Numbered from the stretch's first letter, positions 1 through 7,838 are shown. The stretch is DNA of 15,940 nucleotides from Lachnospiraceae bacterium (GCA_017613595.1 JAGADM010000054.1:1-15940); one strand, 5' to 3'. The notes: a model not told the origin generated them from the letters alone. Program-made: numbers and translations.

Positions 1-879
1 GAAGGCGCTCTCGTTGTGGACGTCAAGGAGGAGACCGATACGAAGGAAATGCCTCCGTGCATGATCCTGAAATCGGACGGCGCGACGCTTTACAACACGA
101 CCGACCTGGCAACCATCGTAGAGCGTATGACGTTATACAATCCCGACCGGATCATCTACATCGTCGATAAGCGGCAGTCGCTTTACTTCGAGCAGATATT
201 CCGCTGCGCGAAGAAGACCGGGATTGTGAAGCCCGAAACCGGTCTAACGCACATCGGATTCGGTACGATGACCGGCAAGGACGGCAAGCCGTTCAAGACA
301 AGAGACGGCGGAGTCATGAGACTCTCGATGCTGATCGACCTGATCGTCGATGAGGTCCGCTCGAAGATGGCCGACCGTGAGATGCCCGAAGAGGAGCGCG
401 ACAAGATCGCGAAACAGATCGGACTCGCGGCGCTCAAGTACGGAGACCTCAGTAACCAGCCTACTAAGGATTACATTTTCGACATAGAGCGGTTTACTTC
501 GTTTGAGGGCAATACCGGACCGTATATCCTTTATACGATGGTCCGCATCAAGTCCATCCTCGCGAAGCTCGGCGATGAAGCCGAAGCGAAGAAGCCTTCG
601 GACCGCGCGATCGGAGCGGATGAGCGCGAACTGCTTCTGACGCTTGCCCGGTATACCGACAACGTCGAGAAGGCGGCCGCGGAGCTGTCTCCCATGAAGA
701 TCTGCCAGTACATTTACGAACTGGCAGACCGCTTTAACGGCTTCTATCATGCGAACAAGATTCTCACCGAGCCCGATGAGATTAAGAAGGCCGAATGGAT
801 CGTCCTCTGCAGGATGACACTGAATATCTTAAATGACTGCATTTCGATGCTCGGTTTTGAAGCACCTGACAAGATGTGA
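1..879 (+). CDS. argS: Arginyl-tRNA synthetase, C-terminal part (5' end outside window)
   Basis: Attaches arginine to tRNA-Arg in the cytoplasm. The reading frame is open from base 1, so the gene begins upstream; the N-terminal domain and HIGH motif are not in view. Visible are the segment KSDGATLYNTTDLA typical of the class I ArgRS core, the block GKDGKPFKTRDGG (about bases 274-312) that stands where other class I enzymes have KMSKS, and ALKYGDLSN followed by SFEGNTGPY, both ArgRS hallmarks. The last 100 or so residues are helical and fit the DALR anticodon-binding domain, ending in LNDCISMLGFEAP. The GTG at base 16 lies inside the conserved core and is not a real start. A 60-bp gap without a clear terminator separates it from the next gene. 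The family assignment is secure. Confidence 0.95.
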   Translation, partial: EGALVVDVKEETDTKEMPPCMILKSDGATLYNTTDLATIVERMTLYNPDRIIYIVDKRQSLYFEQIFRCAKKTGIVKPETGLTHIGFGTMTGKDGKPFKTRDGGVMRLSMLIDLIVDEVRSKMADREMPEEERDKIAKQIGLAALKYGDLSNQPTKDYIFDIERFTSFEGNTGPYILYTMVRIKSILAKLGDEAEAKKPSDRAIGADERELLLTLARYTDNVEKAAAELSPMKICQYIYELADRFNGFYHANKILTEPDEIKKAEWIVLCRMTLNILNDCISMLGFEAPDKM

Positions 880-939
880 CGCCGGTACGGAAAGAACATA
901 ACGGCATATGCGGTACAGTGATTAGGAGGTTTTAAGAAG

Positions 940-2319
940 ATGAATGTTAGTAAGCGCCCGTTCAAGTATCTGATCGGAATTCTTGCGGCTTTTAGTTTTG
1001 TATTTCTCGCGATCGTGTTCGGAGGAAAGGCAATTGCGGCGGACGGACAGGACAAGCCCACGCCGACTCCGATCCAGGACTATGTAAATAAAGAGCAGTA
1101 TCTGAACGGATACTACCGCGGTACGGTTAACAGCAATACGGCAACGGTTCGTACCGGCCCGGGTACCAAGGCTTATCCCGAGTTGAAGACTTCCGACGGA
1201 ACGGTTGTCAAGCTCACGAAGGGAACCGAGGTATTTGTCTGGGGTGAGACCAAGGACGTCGATCTCGACGTATGGTTCCATATCACCGCTACCTTTAACA
1301 ACGAGCAGATCGAAGGTTATATCTATACCGGCCGTGTAACAAGAGATAACACGCAGATTCTCTTTACGCCTACGCCTACGCCGGTGCCTCCGACTCCTAC
1401 GCCGATCCCGACCATTACCGAGACCGTTTCGGAAGTGACGCCCACTCTGCTGGAGCCCACCAAGCCCGAGACCCCCGAGAATGTAAAGGAAATCTCCGAA
1501 AAATCCAAAGACAACAAGCCGATGTACATCGTGCTTATCATTTGCTGCGTTATCGTTGTTCTGATCATCGCTTACTCCCTGTTCCAGAGAGCACAGGAGA
1601 AGAAGCTCGAAGAGGAGATGGAGCGCTACACGAAGCGTCGTCCCGCTATGGAGCGTCTTGACGGTGAGGATGAGGACGACTTCAACGAGGCTAAGAAGAA
1701 ATACTACGCAAGCATGGATTTCGGCCACGGCGAGAAGAAGAACGCGCGTCCGTCCCGTCCGGCTGCACCCGTTGCTCCGATCGAGGACGAGGATGATTTC
1801 TCCGATGACTTCAAGGACGATGTGGATGAGGCTGATATCAAGCTCAGCACCCCTAAGAAGAAAGAGGATATTTACGATGAGGATGAGTTCACCGATGACG
1901 ATGTAAAGGTTGTCGATGACTTCCGTGATAACGGCAATAAGAAAAAGAGCGCCGCTAAGTCCGTAACCGAGGACAATCTCGATTTCTCCGATGACGATCT
2001 CGAGTACTTCGAGCGTCTGAAGGGCAATCTGGAAGGACCTTCCGAGAAGGCAATTGCTTCGGCGGGTACAGCAGCAAGCATTCTTGATGAGTCTCCCGAG
2101 GTAAGTTCCTACTTTGAATCGGATGACCAGTCTTCGGAAGAGCGCCTTAAGATCAAGCTGAACGCGCTTCGTCCGCAGGACCGTTTCGTACATAAGCTGT
2201 ACGGCGAAGGCGTTGTTGTGGAGAACAGCGATCCCGATATCATTCAGGTTCGTTTCGGCCGCGACCTCCGCTTCCTGAAGAAGGAGAAGCTTGCCAGAAA
2301 AGAACTGGTAGAGCTGTAA
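940..2319 (+). CDS. Single-pass membrane protein: extracellular SH3-like domain, acidic cytoplasmic region, PcrA-tail-like C-terminus
   Basis: I do not recognise the whole 459-residue protein. Seen in order: a signal sequence (residues 1-34, hydrophobic 11-28, AIAA near the cleavage site); an SH3b-like domain (about 64-135, with TATVRTGPGT, a KGTEVFVWGE strand and GYIYTGRV at the end); a Thr/Pro linker (143-180, TPTPTP); a transmembrane helix (195-213); and a charged helix 216-232. An Asp/Glu-rich region (238-355) follows, carrying repeated D-F-[ST]-D-D peptides. The end (407-459: DRFVHKLYGEGVVVENSDPDIIQVRFG) resembles the Tudor-like tail of PcrA/UvrD helicases. Predicted topology puts the SH3 domain outside and the tail inside. 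An AGGAGG at 924-929 sits ten bases before the ATG. SH3b domains often bind peptidoglycan, so a link between envelope and cytoplasm is my inference. A strong hairpin follows the gene. Confidence 0.85.
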   Translation: MNVSKRPFKYLIGILAAFSFVFLAIVFGGKAIAADGQDKPTPTPIQDYVNKEQYLNGYYRGTVNSNTATVRTGPGTKAYPELKTSDGTVVKLTKGTEVFVWGETKDVDLDVWFHITATFNNEQIEGYIYTGRVTRDNTQILFTPTPTPVPPTPTPIPTITETVSEVTPTLLEPTKPETPENVKEISEKSKDNKPMYIVLIICCVIVVLIIAYSLFQRAQEKKLEEEMERYTKRRPAMERLDGEDEDDFNEAKKKYYASMDFGHGEKKNARPSRPAAPVAPIEDEDDFSDDFKDDVDEADIKLSTPKKKEDIYDEDEFTDDDVKVVDDFRDNGNKKKSAAKSVTEDNLDFSDDDLEYFERLKGNLEGPSEKAIASAGTAASILDESPEVSSYFESDDQSSEERLKIKLNALRPQDRFVHKLYGEGVVVENSDPDIIQVRFGRDLRFLKKEKLARKELVEL

Positions 2320-2344
2320 AAAGCATACGTTTTGAATTGTTATC

Positions 2345-2390
2345 CTTGGGTGTGGGAAACCACACCCAAGTGTTCCGTTTGGAAGTTTTT
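2345..2390 (+). terminator. Strong hairpin after the SH3/Tudor-like gene, probable terminator
   Basis: An 11-bp perfect stem closes on a GAAA (GNRA) loop at 2345-2370 (CTTGGGTGTGG / CCACACCCAAG). The bases directly after it are only moderately T-rich; a small TTCC-GTTT-GGAA hairpin and a run of five T (2386-2390) follow. This is less canonical than the terminators at 4444 and 15815. It may act as a terminator or as a 3'-end stabiliser. The gene at 2411 starts 20 bases beyond it. Confidence 0.6.
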
Positions 2391-2410
2391 CAGAAGGGAA
2401 TCAGTGGTTT

Positions 2411-3163
2411 ATGAAGAAGATCATACTCGACGACCGTAGGCAGTATCTTCCCAATCTGTTTATGTTTCTGATGTCTCTCGTCGTGCTGGAAGCCGCTATC
2501 ATCGGCGGCATCATTGCGAAGAATTCGTCCCTTGTTTCGACGGTCATTATCCTCTTTGCCGTCATCATGGTTCTGATGGCAATCATCATGATCGCCATGG
2601 CGGGCAAAGTGTGGATGGGAGATCTCCGAAATACCGGAATCTGGAAGGTGCGCCGTAAGGAAGGGCTGTCGCTCGAAGCTGTTATGGGCTGTAAGACGGC
2701 GCTTTACAGCGTGCTGATATTCCTTTCCGAAGCGATTTACGCACTGGCTATGGCACTTAATGTGTCGCTTGTATATAAGGCGTTTCCGGCCGAGCGGGAA
2801 GGACTCGACGAACTGTTTACAAAGGTGTTCGGAGAGGGCGCGTCGCTGTCCGGAAAGAATGCCGTTGTGATACTCGAGTTCCTGATGGTTGCGGTAGCTG
2901 CCGTCGCGCTCGTATTTTTCGCCGTAACGCTTGTATTTAACGGCTTTACGAGGAGCCGCTATGCAGGTGTTCTGGCAGGTGTTTTCTATGTTTCGGTCGG
3001 GTATTTCCTGATCCGCATAAGCTTAAGCCTGACAAACGGCGTTAAGGATGAAACAATGAAGAGTCTTGCCGGCGCGGCCGTACTTGCGGTCATCGCGGTA
3101 ATCTGCCTGTTATGCGTGCGGATGTCCGTTAAGAAGCACCAGTGGGACGTTGAAGAAATATAA
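2411..3163 (+). CDS. Six-helix integral membrane protein of unknown function
   Basis: This 250-residue protein is mostly hydrophobic. Probable membrane helices lie at about 13-35, 42-64, 97-123, 150-177, 182-204 and 218-237. A basic loop after the second helix (WKVRRKEG, 78-85) and a basic C-terminal tail (VKKHQW) suggest both lie in the cytoplasm. A short outside loop (about 124-149) is acidic. I see no catalytic motif. The general shape resembles permease-type subunits, but no ATPase is adjacent except the unrelated ABC-F gene further on, so a transport role is not supported. The ribosome site is a modest GAAGGG (2393-2398) some 12 bases before the ATG. The next gene begins 31 bases after its stop, so the two are probably co-transcribed. 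Confidence 0.8.
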   Translation: MKKIILDDRRQYLPNLFMFLMSLVVLEAAIIGGIIAKNSSLVSTVIILFAVIMVLMAIIMIAMAGKVWMGDLRNTGIWKVRRKEGLSLEAVMGCKTALYSVLIFLSEAIYALAMALNVSLVYKAFPAEREGLDELFTKVFGEGASLSGKNAVVILEFLMVAVAAVALVFFAVTLVFNGFTRSRYAGVLAGVFYVSVGYFLIRISLSLTNGVKDETMKSLAGAAVLAVIAVICLLCVRMSVKKHQWDVEEI

Positions 3164-3194
3164 GAAATCATGGAAGATAAAGGAGTAAGAGATT

Positions 3195-4436
3195 ATGGCT
3201 GTTGTGAAACCGTTTGTCTGTGTCAGACCGAAGGCGGAGCTTGCGAGCAGGGTTGCCGCGCTTCCGTATGACGTTTATAACCGTAAGGAGGCCAAGGAGG
3301 CGGCTCTTAAGGATCCGCTTTCGTTCCTCAATATCGACCGTGCGGAGAGCAATCTTCCGGACGATGTGGATACCTACGATCCGATTGTTTACGCGAAGGC
3401 CAAGGAGCTTCTTGACGCGAGAGAAGCGGACGGAACCTATATTACCGATACGGACGAATGCTACTACGTTTATGAGCTCATTATGGACGGACGTTCCCAG
3501 ATCGGTATCGTTGCCTGCGCTTCGATCGACGATTATAAGAACGGTGTCATCAAAAAGCATGAGAATACAAGAGAAGAGAAGGAACAGGACCGTATCCGCC
3601 ATGTGGATACCTGCAACGCGCAGACCGGCCCGATCTTCCTTGCTTACCGCAATAACGAAGTGATCAGCGGCATCGTTGCGAAGACGATGAAGAATGAGGC
3701 GCTGTACGCATTTACCGCCGATGACGGCATCACGCACAACGTATGGCGGATTTCGGACGCCGCCGACGTTAAGGCAATCCGTGACGCGTTCGAAGGAATC
3801 GGTCAGATTTATATCGCCGACGGACACCACCGCGCGGCAAGCGCCGTAAAGGTCGGATTCCGCCGCCGTGAGGCCAACCCGAACTATACCGGCAACGAAG
3901 AGTTTAACTTCTTCCTGTCCGTTCTGTTCCCCGAGGATCAGTTGATGATCCTTCCGTACAACCGTGTCGTTAAGGACCTGAACGGCCTCAGTGAGGACGC
4001 GTTCCTGAAGGCAATTTCCAAACATTTCACCGTTAAGGAAGTCGGCAACGAGCCTTACGCTCCCGCGAAGAAGGGCACGTTCGGCATGTATCTTTCGGGC
4101 AAATGGTACGAGCTTACGGCCGACTCCGAACTGCTGTCGATCACCGATCCGGTTGCGGCTCTCGACGTATCGCTCCTGCAGGATTACCTGCTCGGACCGG
4201 TTCTCGGTATCGGCGATCCGAGAGTGGACAAGCGCATCGATTTCATCGGCGGCATCCGCGGCCTTAAGGAACTCGAGAGACGCTGCAAACTCGATATGAC
4301 GGTTGCATTTTCCATGTATCCGACGCAGATCACCGAGCTGTTCGACGTTGCGGACGCGGGACTTCTGATGCCTCCGAAGTCCACGTGGTTTGAGCCGAAG
4401 CTTCGAAGCGGCCTGTTTATTCACAAATTATCGTAA
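3195..4436 (+). CDS. DUF1015 family protein
   Basis: This 413-residue protein belongs to the DUF1015 family. Seen: KPFVCVRPK near the start, the ALPYDV segment (22-27), YDPIVYAKAKELL (61-73), VACASIDDYKNGVIKKHENT (106-125), NAQTGPIFLAYR (141-152), and the family signature IADGHHRAASA (207-217), followed by LPYNRVV (253-259). Length and start agree with the family; AAAGGAG at 3179-3185 sits nine bases before the ATG. The biochemical role is not established as far as I know. The conserved His, Asp and Arg residues suggest an enzyme. The family is often found next to serine biosynthesis genes (serC, serA), which are absent here. It is followed directly by an intrinsic terminator. Confidence 0.92.
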   Translation: MAVVKPFVCVRPKAELASRVAALPYDVYNRKEAKEAALKDPLSFLNIDRAESNLPDDVDTYDPIVYAKAKELLDAREADGTYITDTDECYYVYELIMDGRSQIGIVACASIDDYKNGVIKKHENTREEKEQDRIRHVDTCNAQTGPIFLAYRNNEVISGIVAKTMKNEALYAFTADDGITHNVWRISDAADVKAIRDAFEGIGQIYIADGHHRAASAVKVGFRRREANPNYTGNEEFNFFLSVLFPEDQLMILPYNRVVKDLNGLSEDAFLKAISKHFTVKEVGNEPYAPAKKGTFGMYLSGKWYELTADSELLSITDPVAALDVSLLQDYLLGPVLGIGDPRVDKRIDFIGGIRGLKELERRCKLDMTVAFSMYPTQITELFDVADAGLLMPPKSTWFEPKLRSGLFIHKLS

Positions 4437-4443
4437 AGGTTAA

Positions 4444-4480
4444 GCGGACACGGGCGGGGCAACCCGTTGTCCGCCTTTTT
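4444..4480 (+). terminator. Intrinsic terminator after the DUF1015 gene, abutting the ABC-F start codon
   Basis: GCGGACA (4444-4450) pairs with TGTCCGC (4468-4474). An inner CGGG/CCCG helix extends the stem, with one extra T (4467) on the right arm, and the loop is GC-rich. C then TTTTT follows (4475-4480). This is a canonical rho-independent terminator in form. It begins eight bases after the DUF1015 stop and ends four bases before the ATG of the next gene, so it also occupies that gene's ribosome-binding region. Confidence 0.88.
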
Positions 4481-4484
4481 GTCT

Positions 4485-6038
4485 ATGAGTATTTTAAGTG
4501 TTGAAAATCTATCCCACGGCTTCGGCGACCGCGCGATATTCCGTGATGTCACGTTTCGTCTTCTTGCGGGCGAGCATATCGGTCTGATCGGCGCGAACGG
4601 CGAAGGAAAGAGTACGTTCTTCAATATCGTGACGGGCAATCTGATGCCCGACGAGGGAACGATCACCTGGGCGAAAAATGTGCGCGTCGGCTATCTTGAC
4701 CAGCACACGGTTCTGCAGCCCGGCATGACGATCCGCGACGTGCTGGCGTCCGCATTTTCCTGGCTTTTCGAGAAGGAAGAGCAGGTGAACCGGATCTGCG
4801 AGCGCATGGGCGACGCGGACGAGGAGACGATGAACGCCCTTCTTGAAGAGATGGGCGTACTGCAGGAGATGCTTGAGCAGCATGATTTCTATGCGATCGA
4901 TACGAAGATCGATGAGATCGGACACGCGTTTGAACTCGATGCGCTCGGCTTTGACAAGGATGTCAGCGAGCTTTCGGGCGGACAGCGTACGAAGGTGCTT
5001 CTTGCGAAGCTGCTTCTTGAAAAGCCCGACATTCTGCTTCTCGACGAACCGACCAACTATCTCGACGAGCAGCATATCACGTGGCTTACACGGTATCTGA
5101 GCGAGTATGAGAACGCGTTTATCCTGATCTCGCACGATATGCCGTTTCTGAACAGCGTGGTCAACGTCATCTGGCACGTGGAGAACGCGCATCTCGAGCG
5201 TTATCCGGGCGACTATGACCATTTTCTTGAGGTGTACGAGATGCGGAAGGGGCAGCTTGAGGCAGCCTACAACCGCCAGCAGCAGGAGATTAAGGAGCTT
5301 AAGGACTTTGTTGCCCGCAACAAGGCGCGTGTTTCGACGAGAAATATGGCAATGTCCCGGCAGAAGAAGCTCGATAAGATGGACGTGATCGAGCTTGCGA
5401 AGGAGAATCCCAAACCCGAATTCCATTTCAAGGAGGCCCGCGTGCCGTCCCGTATCGTAGTGGAAACGAAGGACCTTGTGATCGGTTATGAAAAGCCGCT
5501 TTCCAGACCGCTGAATCTCCATATCGAGCGCGGTGAACGCGTGATCCTAAAGGGTGCGAACGGTATCGGTAAGACGACGCTTCTTAAGAGCATTCTCGGC
5601 CTGATCCCGCAGATCGAAGGAACGATTACGCTCGGCGACTATCTTGCCATCGGCTATTTCGAGCAGGAACTGTCCGGCGAGGGCACGAAGACGTGTATGG
5701 ATGAGTTCTGGGACGAGTACCCGTCCTACACGAATTATGAGGTGCGCTCGGCCCTGGCCAAATGCGGACTCACAACCAAGCATATCGAAAGCCAGGTGCG
5801 CGTGCTTTCGGGCGGCGAGCAGGCAAAGGTAAGACTCTGTAAGCTGATGAACCGGGAGAGCAACCTCTTAATCCTCGACGAGCCGACCAACCACCTTGAT
5901 GTCGACGCGAAGGATTCGCTGAAGGCCGCGCTTTCCGAGTACCGCGGGACGATCGTAATGGTGTGCCACGAGGCGGAATTCTACGAAGGACTCGCGACCC
6001 GCGTCATCGACTGCGGAGAGTGGAGCCTGCTGGCATAA
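4485..6038 (+). CDS. ABC-F family ATPase (two nucleotide-binding domains, no membrane domain)
   Basis: ABC-F proteins act on the ribosome rather than as transporters: they modulate translation, rescue stalled ribosomes, or protect against antibiotics. Seen in 517 residues: NBD1 with Walker A GANGEGKST (36-44), signature LSGGQ (163-167), Walker B ILLLDEPTN (183-191) and switch His in SHD. The charged linker (about 252-320, EMRKGQLEAAYNRQQQEIKELK) would reach into the ribosomal E/P site. NBD2 has GANGIGKTT (357-365), LSGGEQ (441-446), LLILDEPTN (461-469) and CHE in place of SHD. The ATG at 4485 gives the usual opening SILSVENLSHGFGDRAIF; a TTG at 4467 in frame lies within the terminator stem and is unlikely. 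No Shine-Dalgarno precedes either start. Which ABC-F subgroup it belongs to, and whether it confers resistance, cannot be told from motifs alone. Confidence 0.93.
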   Translation: MSILSVENLSHGFGDRAIFRDVTFRLLAGEHIGLIGANGEGKSTFFNIVTGNLMPDEGTITWAKNVRVGYLDQHTVLQPGMTIRDVLASAFSWLFEKEEQVNRICERMGDADEETMNALLEEMGVLQEMLEQHDFYAIDTKIDEIGHAFELDALGFDKDVSELSGGQRTKVLLAKLLLEKPDILLLDEPTNYLDEQHITWLTRYLSEYENAFILISHDMPFLNSVVNVIWHVENAHLERYPGDYDHFLEVYEMRKGQLEAAYNRQQQEIKELKDFVARNKARVSTRNMAMSRQKKLDKMDVIELAKENPKPEFHFKEARVPSRIVVETKDLVIGYEKPLSRPLNLHIERGERVILKGANGIGKTTLLKSILGLIPQIEGTITLGDYLAIGYFEQELSGEGTKTCMDEFWDEYPSYTNYEVRSALAKCGLTTKHIESQVRVLSGGEQAKVRLCKLMNRESNLLILDEPTNHLDVDAKDSLKAALSEYRGTIVMVCHEAEFYEGLATRVIDCGEWSLLA

Positions 6039-6169
6039 AAAAGCCTTTTCCGGCCGCGTTTTTGGGACTTGTTCCGTCAGGCTTCGGGGCATTTTCCGTG
6101 AGGACGGCGGCAGCGTAACGGATAACCGCGGAAATTCACGGTTATTTCACACTAAAGAGGAAAAAAAGA
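6039..6169 (+). other. 131-bp intergenic stretch with a 7-bp inverted repeat
   Basis: I see no gene here. A-rich and T-rich runs (6037-6042 and 6059-6063) bracket a GCC/GGC pair after the ABC-F stop, but the stem is too weak to call a terminator. A perfect inverted repeat ATAACCG (6122-6128) / CGGTTAT (6139-6145) with a ten-base spacer lies just before the GH43 ribosome site AAAGAGG (6154-6160). It could be an operator or an RNA hairpin that affects translation of the lipoprotein. No convincing -35/-10 pair was found. Confidence 0.4.
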
Positions 6170-7768
6170 ATGAAAAAGAAACCGATATGGTGTATAATAA
6201 TTATAATATTTGCCGTGTTGCTGACCGGCTGTAAGGAGGATGCGAAAATGAACAACGAAAACGTAACCAATACGCCTGCGGCTACCGTTATCGGAACCCC
6301 TGCAACCGACTGGGCTTCCGTATTTGCGGGACTGACTCCCGCGGAGACGCTGAAGGCTTCCCTGTACCATAATCCGCTTATGACGCAGCGTCTCGGAGCG
6401 GATCCGTATGCACTCGTTTATGACGGAAGAGTATATATTTACATGACCGGAGACATCATCGAGACCAACCTCGACGGAACGCCGAAGGCCAACAGCTACC
6501 AGAAGATCAACACCATCAACGTGATCTCCTCGGATGACCTTGTTAACTGGACCGACCACGGTTCCGTGCTTGCGGCCGGCACGACCGGAGCAGCCAAATG
6601 GGGCGGAAACTCCTGGGCTCCCGCGGCAGCCTGCAAGGAAGTGGACGGAAAGATGAAGTTCTTCCTGTATTTTGCGAACAGCGGAAACGGTATCGGCGTT
6701 CTGAGCGCGGACAGCCCCGTGGGACCGTTCACCGATCCGATCGGCAAGGCGCTTGTGAGCCGTAATACGCCGAACTGCGCGAATGTTACCTGGCTTTTCG
6801 ATCCGGCGGTTCTTGTGGACAACGACGGCTCCGCATACCTGTATGTGGGCGGCGGCGTTCCGGGATTTCCTCCGACCGACGACCAGATCGAGCATCCGCA
6901 TACCGCGCGTGTCGTAAAGCTCGGCGACGACATGATATCGCTGGACGGCGACCCTGTTGCGATCGACCCGCCGTTCCTTTTCGAGGATTCGGGCATCAAC
7001 CGCATCGGTGATACCTACTATTACAGCTACTGCAGCAACTTTAACGTGGACGGTCATCCGAACGCGAAGAAGTATAATCTCGCGAACGGCCAGATCTGCT
7101 ACATGACGTCCGACAGCCCGATGGGCCCGTTTACGTATCAGGGCGCGATCTTAAAGAACCCCGGCGCTTACTTCGGACCGGGCGGAAACAACCATCATTG
7201 TATCTTTGAGTTTAACGGCAAATACTATATCACCTACCATTCGCAGATCCTCGACGCGCCGCTTAAGACCGGCGGCGGATACCGCTGCACGCATATCGAC
7301 GAGGTGACGGTCAATGAGGACGGATCCATCCCGATGGGCAAAGGAACGAAGACCGGCGTTGCGCAGCTGAAGAACTTCGATCCGTATACCGAAGTGAACG
7401 GCGCGACGATGTCGACGATGGGCGGCATCAATACGAAGGCAGCCGACGAGATTACGAAGAAGTACGGTTCCGGCACGATGACCGTATGCGATATCGATGA
7501 CGGCGACTGGATTCTTGTAAAGGGCGTGGATTTCGGCACGGACGGCGCAAAGAAGTTCACGGCAGGCTTTACCTGCGAGGACGGAGCGGACGGTGCCGTA
7601 TGCGTACGTCTTGACTACCTGAAGGACGGTAAGGATGCCGCATTCCTTCCCGTTGCGGGCGGAAAGCAGTCCGTTACGCTTTCGGAAGGCATTACCGGCG
7701 TGCATGACGTTTATTTCCTTTTCGCGGGCAAAGGCTACACCTTTGACAGCTGGAAGTTTGAGAAATAA
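6170..7768 (+). CDS. GH43 glycoside hydrolase lipoprotein with C-terminal CBM6-like module
   Basis: Probably a surface-anchored exo-acting enzyme on arabinoxylan or related glycans (xylosidase or arabinofuranosidase type). The N-terminus is a lipoprotein signal: KKK, a hydrophobic run, then lipobox LTGC with Cys21. A flexible segment follows (22-60). The GH43 five-blade propeller spans about 65-400. The candidate catalytic base is Asp78 (GADPYA), the candidate pKa-modulating residue is Asp211 (FDPAVLVDNDGSAYLY), and the candidate acid is Glu272 (FEDSGINRIGDTYYYSY). The tail GGNNHHCIFEFNGKYYITYHS (338-358) is also typical of the family. Residues about 405-532 fit a CBM6 fold (DDGDWILVKGVDFG, VCVRLDY, the final FDSWKFEK). 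Substrate is inferred from family only. No transporter, regulator or other glycan gene is adjacent, so it looks like a single-gene unit. The next promoter begins eight bases after its stop. Confidence 0.9.
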   Translation: MKKKPIWCIIIIIFAVLLTGCKEDAKMNNENVTNTPAATVIGTPATDWASVFAGLTPAETLKASLYHNPLMTQRLGADPYALVYDGRVYIYMTGDIIETNLDGTPKANSYQKINTINVISSDDLVNWTDHGSVLAAGTTGAAKWGGNSWAPAAACKEVDGKMKFFLYFANSGNGIGVLSADSPVGPFTDPIGKALVSRNTPNCANVTWLFDPAVLVDNDGSAYLYVGGGVPGFPPTDDQIEHPHTARVVKLGDDMISLDGDPVAIDPPFLFEDSGINRIGDTYYYSYCSNFNVDGHPNAKKYNLANGQICYMTSDSPMGPFTYQGAILKNPGAYFGPGGNNHHCIFEFNGKYYITYHSQILDAPLKTGGGYRCTHIDEVTVNEDGSIPMGKGTKTGVAQLKNFDPYTEVNGATMSTMGGINTKAADEITKKYGSGTMTVCDIDDGDWILVKGVDFGTDGAKKFTAGFTCEDGADGAVCVRLDYLKDGKDAAFLPVAGGKQSVTLSEGITGVHDVYFLFAGKGYTFDSWKFEK

Positions 7769-7775
7769 TAGTACT

Positions 7776-7803
7776 TTGCATATACCGGAATATGTGGTAA
7801 AAT
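7776..7803 (+). promoter_or_regulatory. Extended -10 sigma-A-type promoter before the c-di-AMP cluster
   Basis: TTGCAT (7776-7781) and TAAAAT (7798-7803) are separated by 16 bases, with TG (7795-7796) one base before the -10, the extended -10 arrangement. Transcription would start near 7810, giving a short leader before the gene at 7839. It is the clearest promoter in the window and probably drives the genes from 7839 through at least 12140. Confidence 0.7.
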
Positions 7804-7823
7804 GAAATGAACTATTGTTGTTT

Positions 7824-7831
7824 GGAGGGGG
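7824..7831 (+). promoter_or_regulatory. Ribosome binding site that fixes the start at 7839
   Basis: GGAGGGGG ends seven bases before the ATG at 7839. The in-frame TTG at 7815 lies upstream of this site and would make the site part of the coding sequence, so 7839 is the better start. Confidence 0.85.
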
Positions 7832-7838
7832 AATCCCG

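Noticed and set aside
1352..1410. Possible mini-satellite in the TPTPTP-coding stretch
   Set aside because: The codons for Thr-Pro vary and this is a common surface-protein linker type, not a notable DNA repeat.
922..2193. Long minus-strand open frame (423 codons) opposite the SH3/Tudor-like gene
   Set aside because: It is antisense to a well-supported gene with ribosome site and domains. Its Leu/Val/Ile-rich translation mirrors acidic codons read backwards, and it has no recognisable motif.
3168..4424. Minus-strand open frame of 418 codons opposite the DUF1015 gene
   Set aside because: The plus strand shows conserved family motifs. The antisense frame is open because of G/C-rich third positions.
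6037..6063. Intrinsic terminator after the ABC-F gene
   Set aside because: A-run and T-run are present but the GC core pairs over only about three bases with mismatches, so the stem is not convincing.
7815..7838. Upstream TTG start for the small membrane protein
   Set aside because: It precedes the strong GGAGGGGG site, which is placed for the ATG at 7839.
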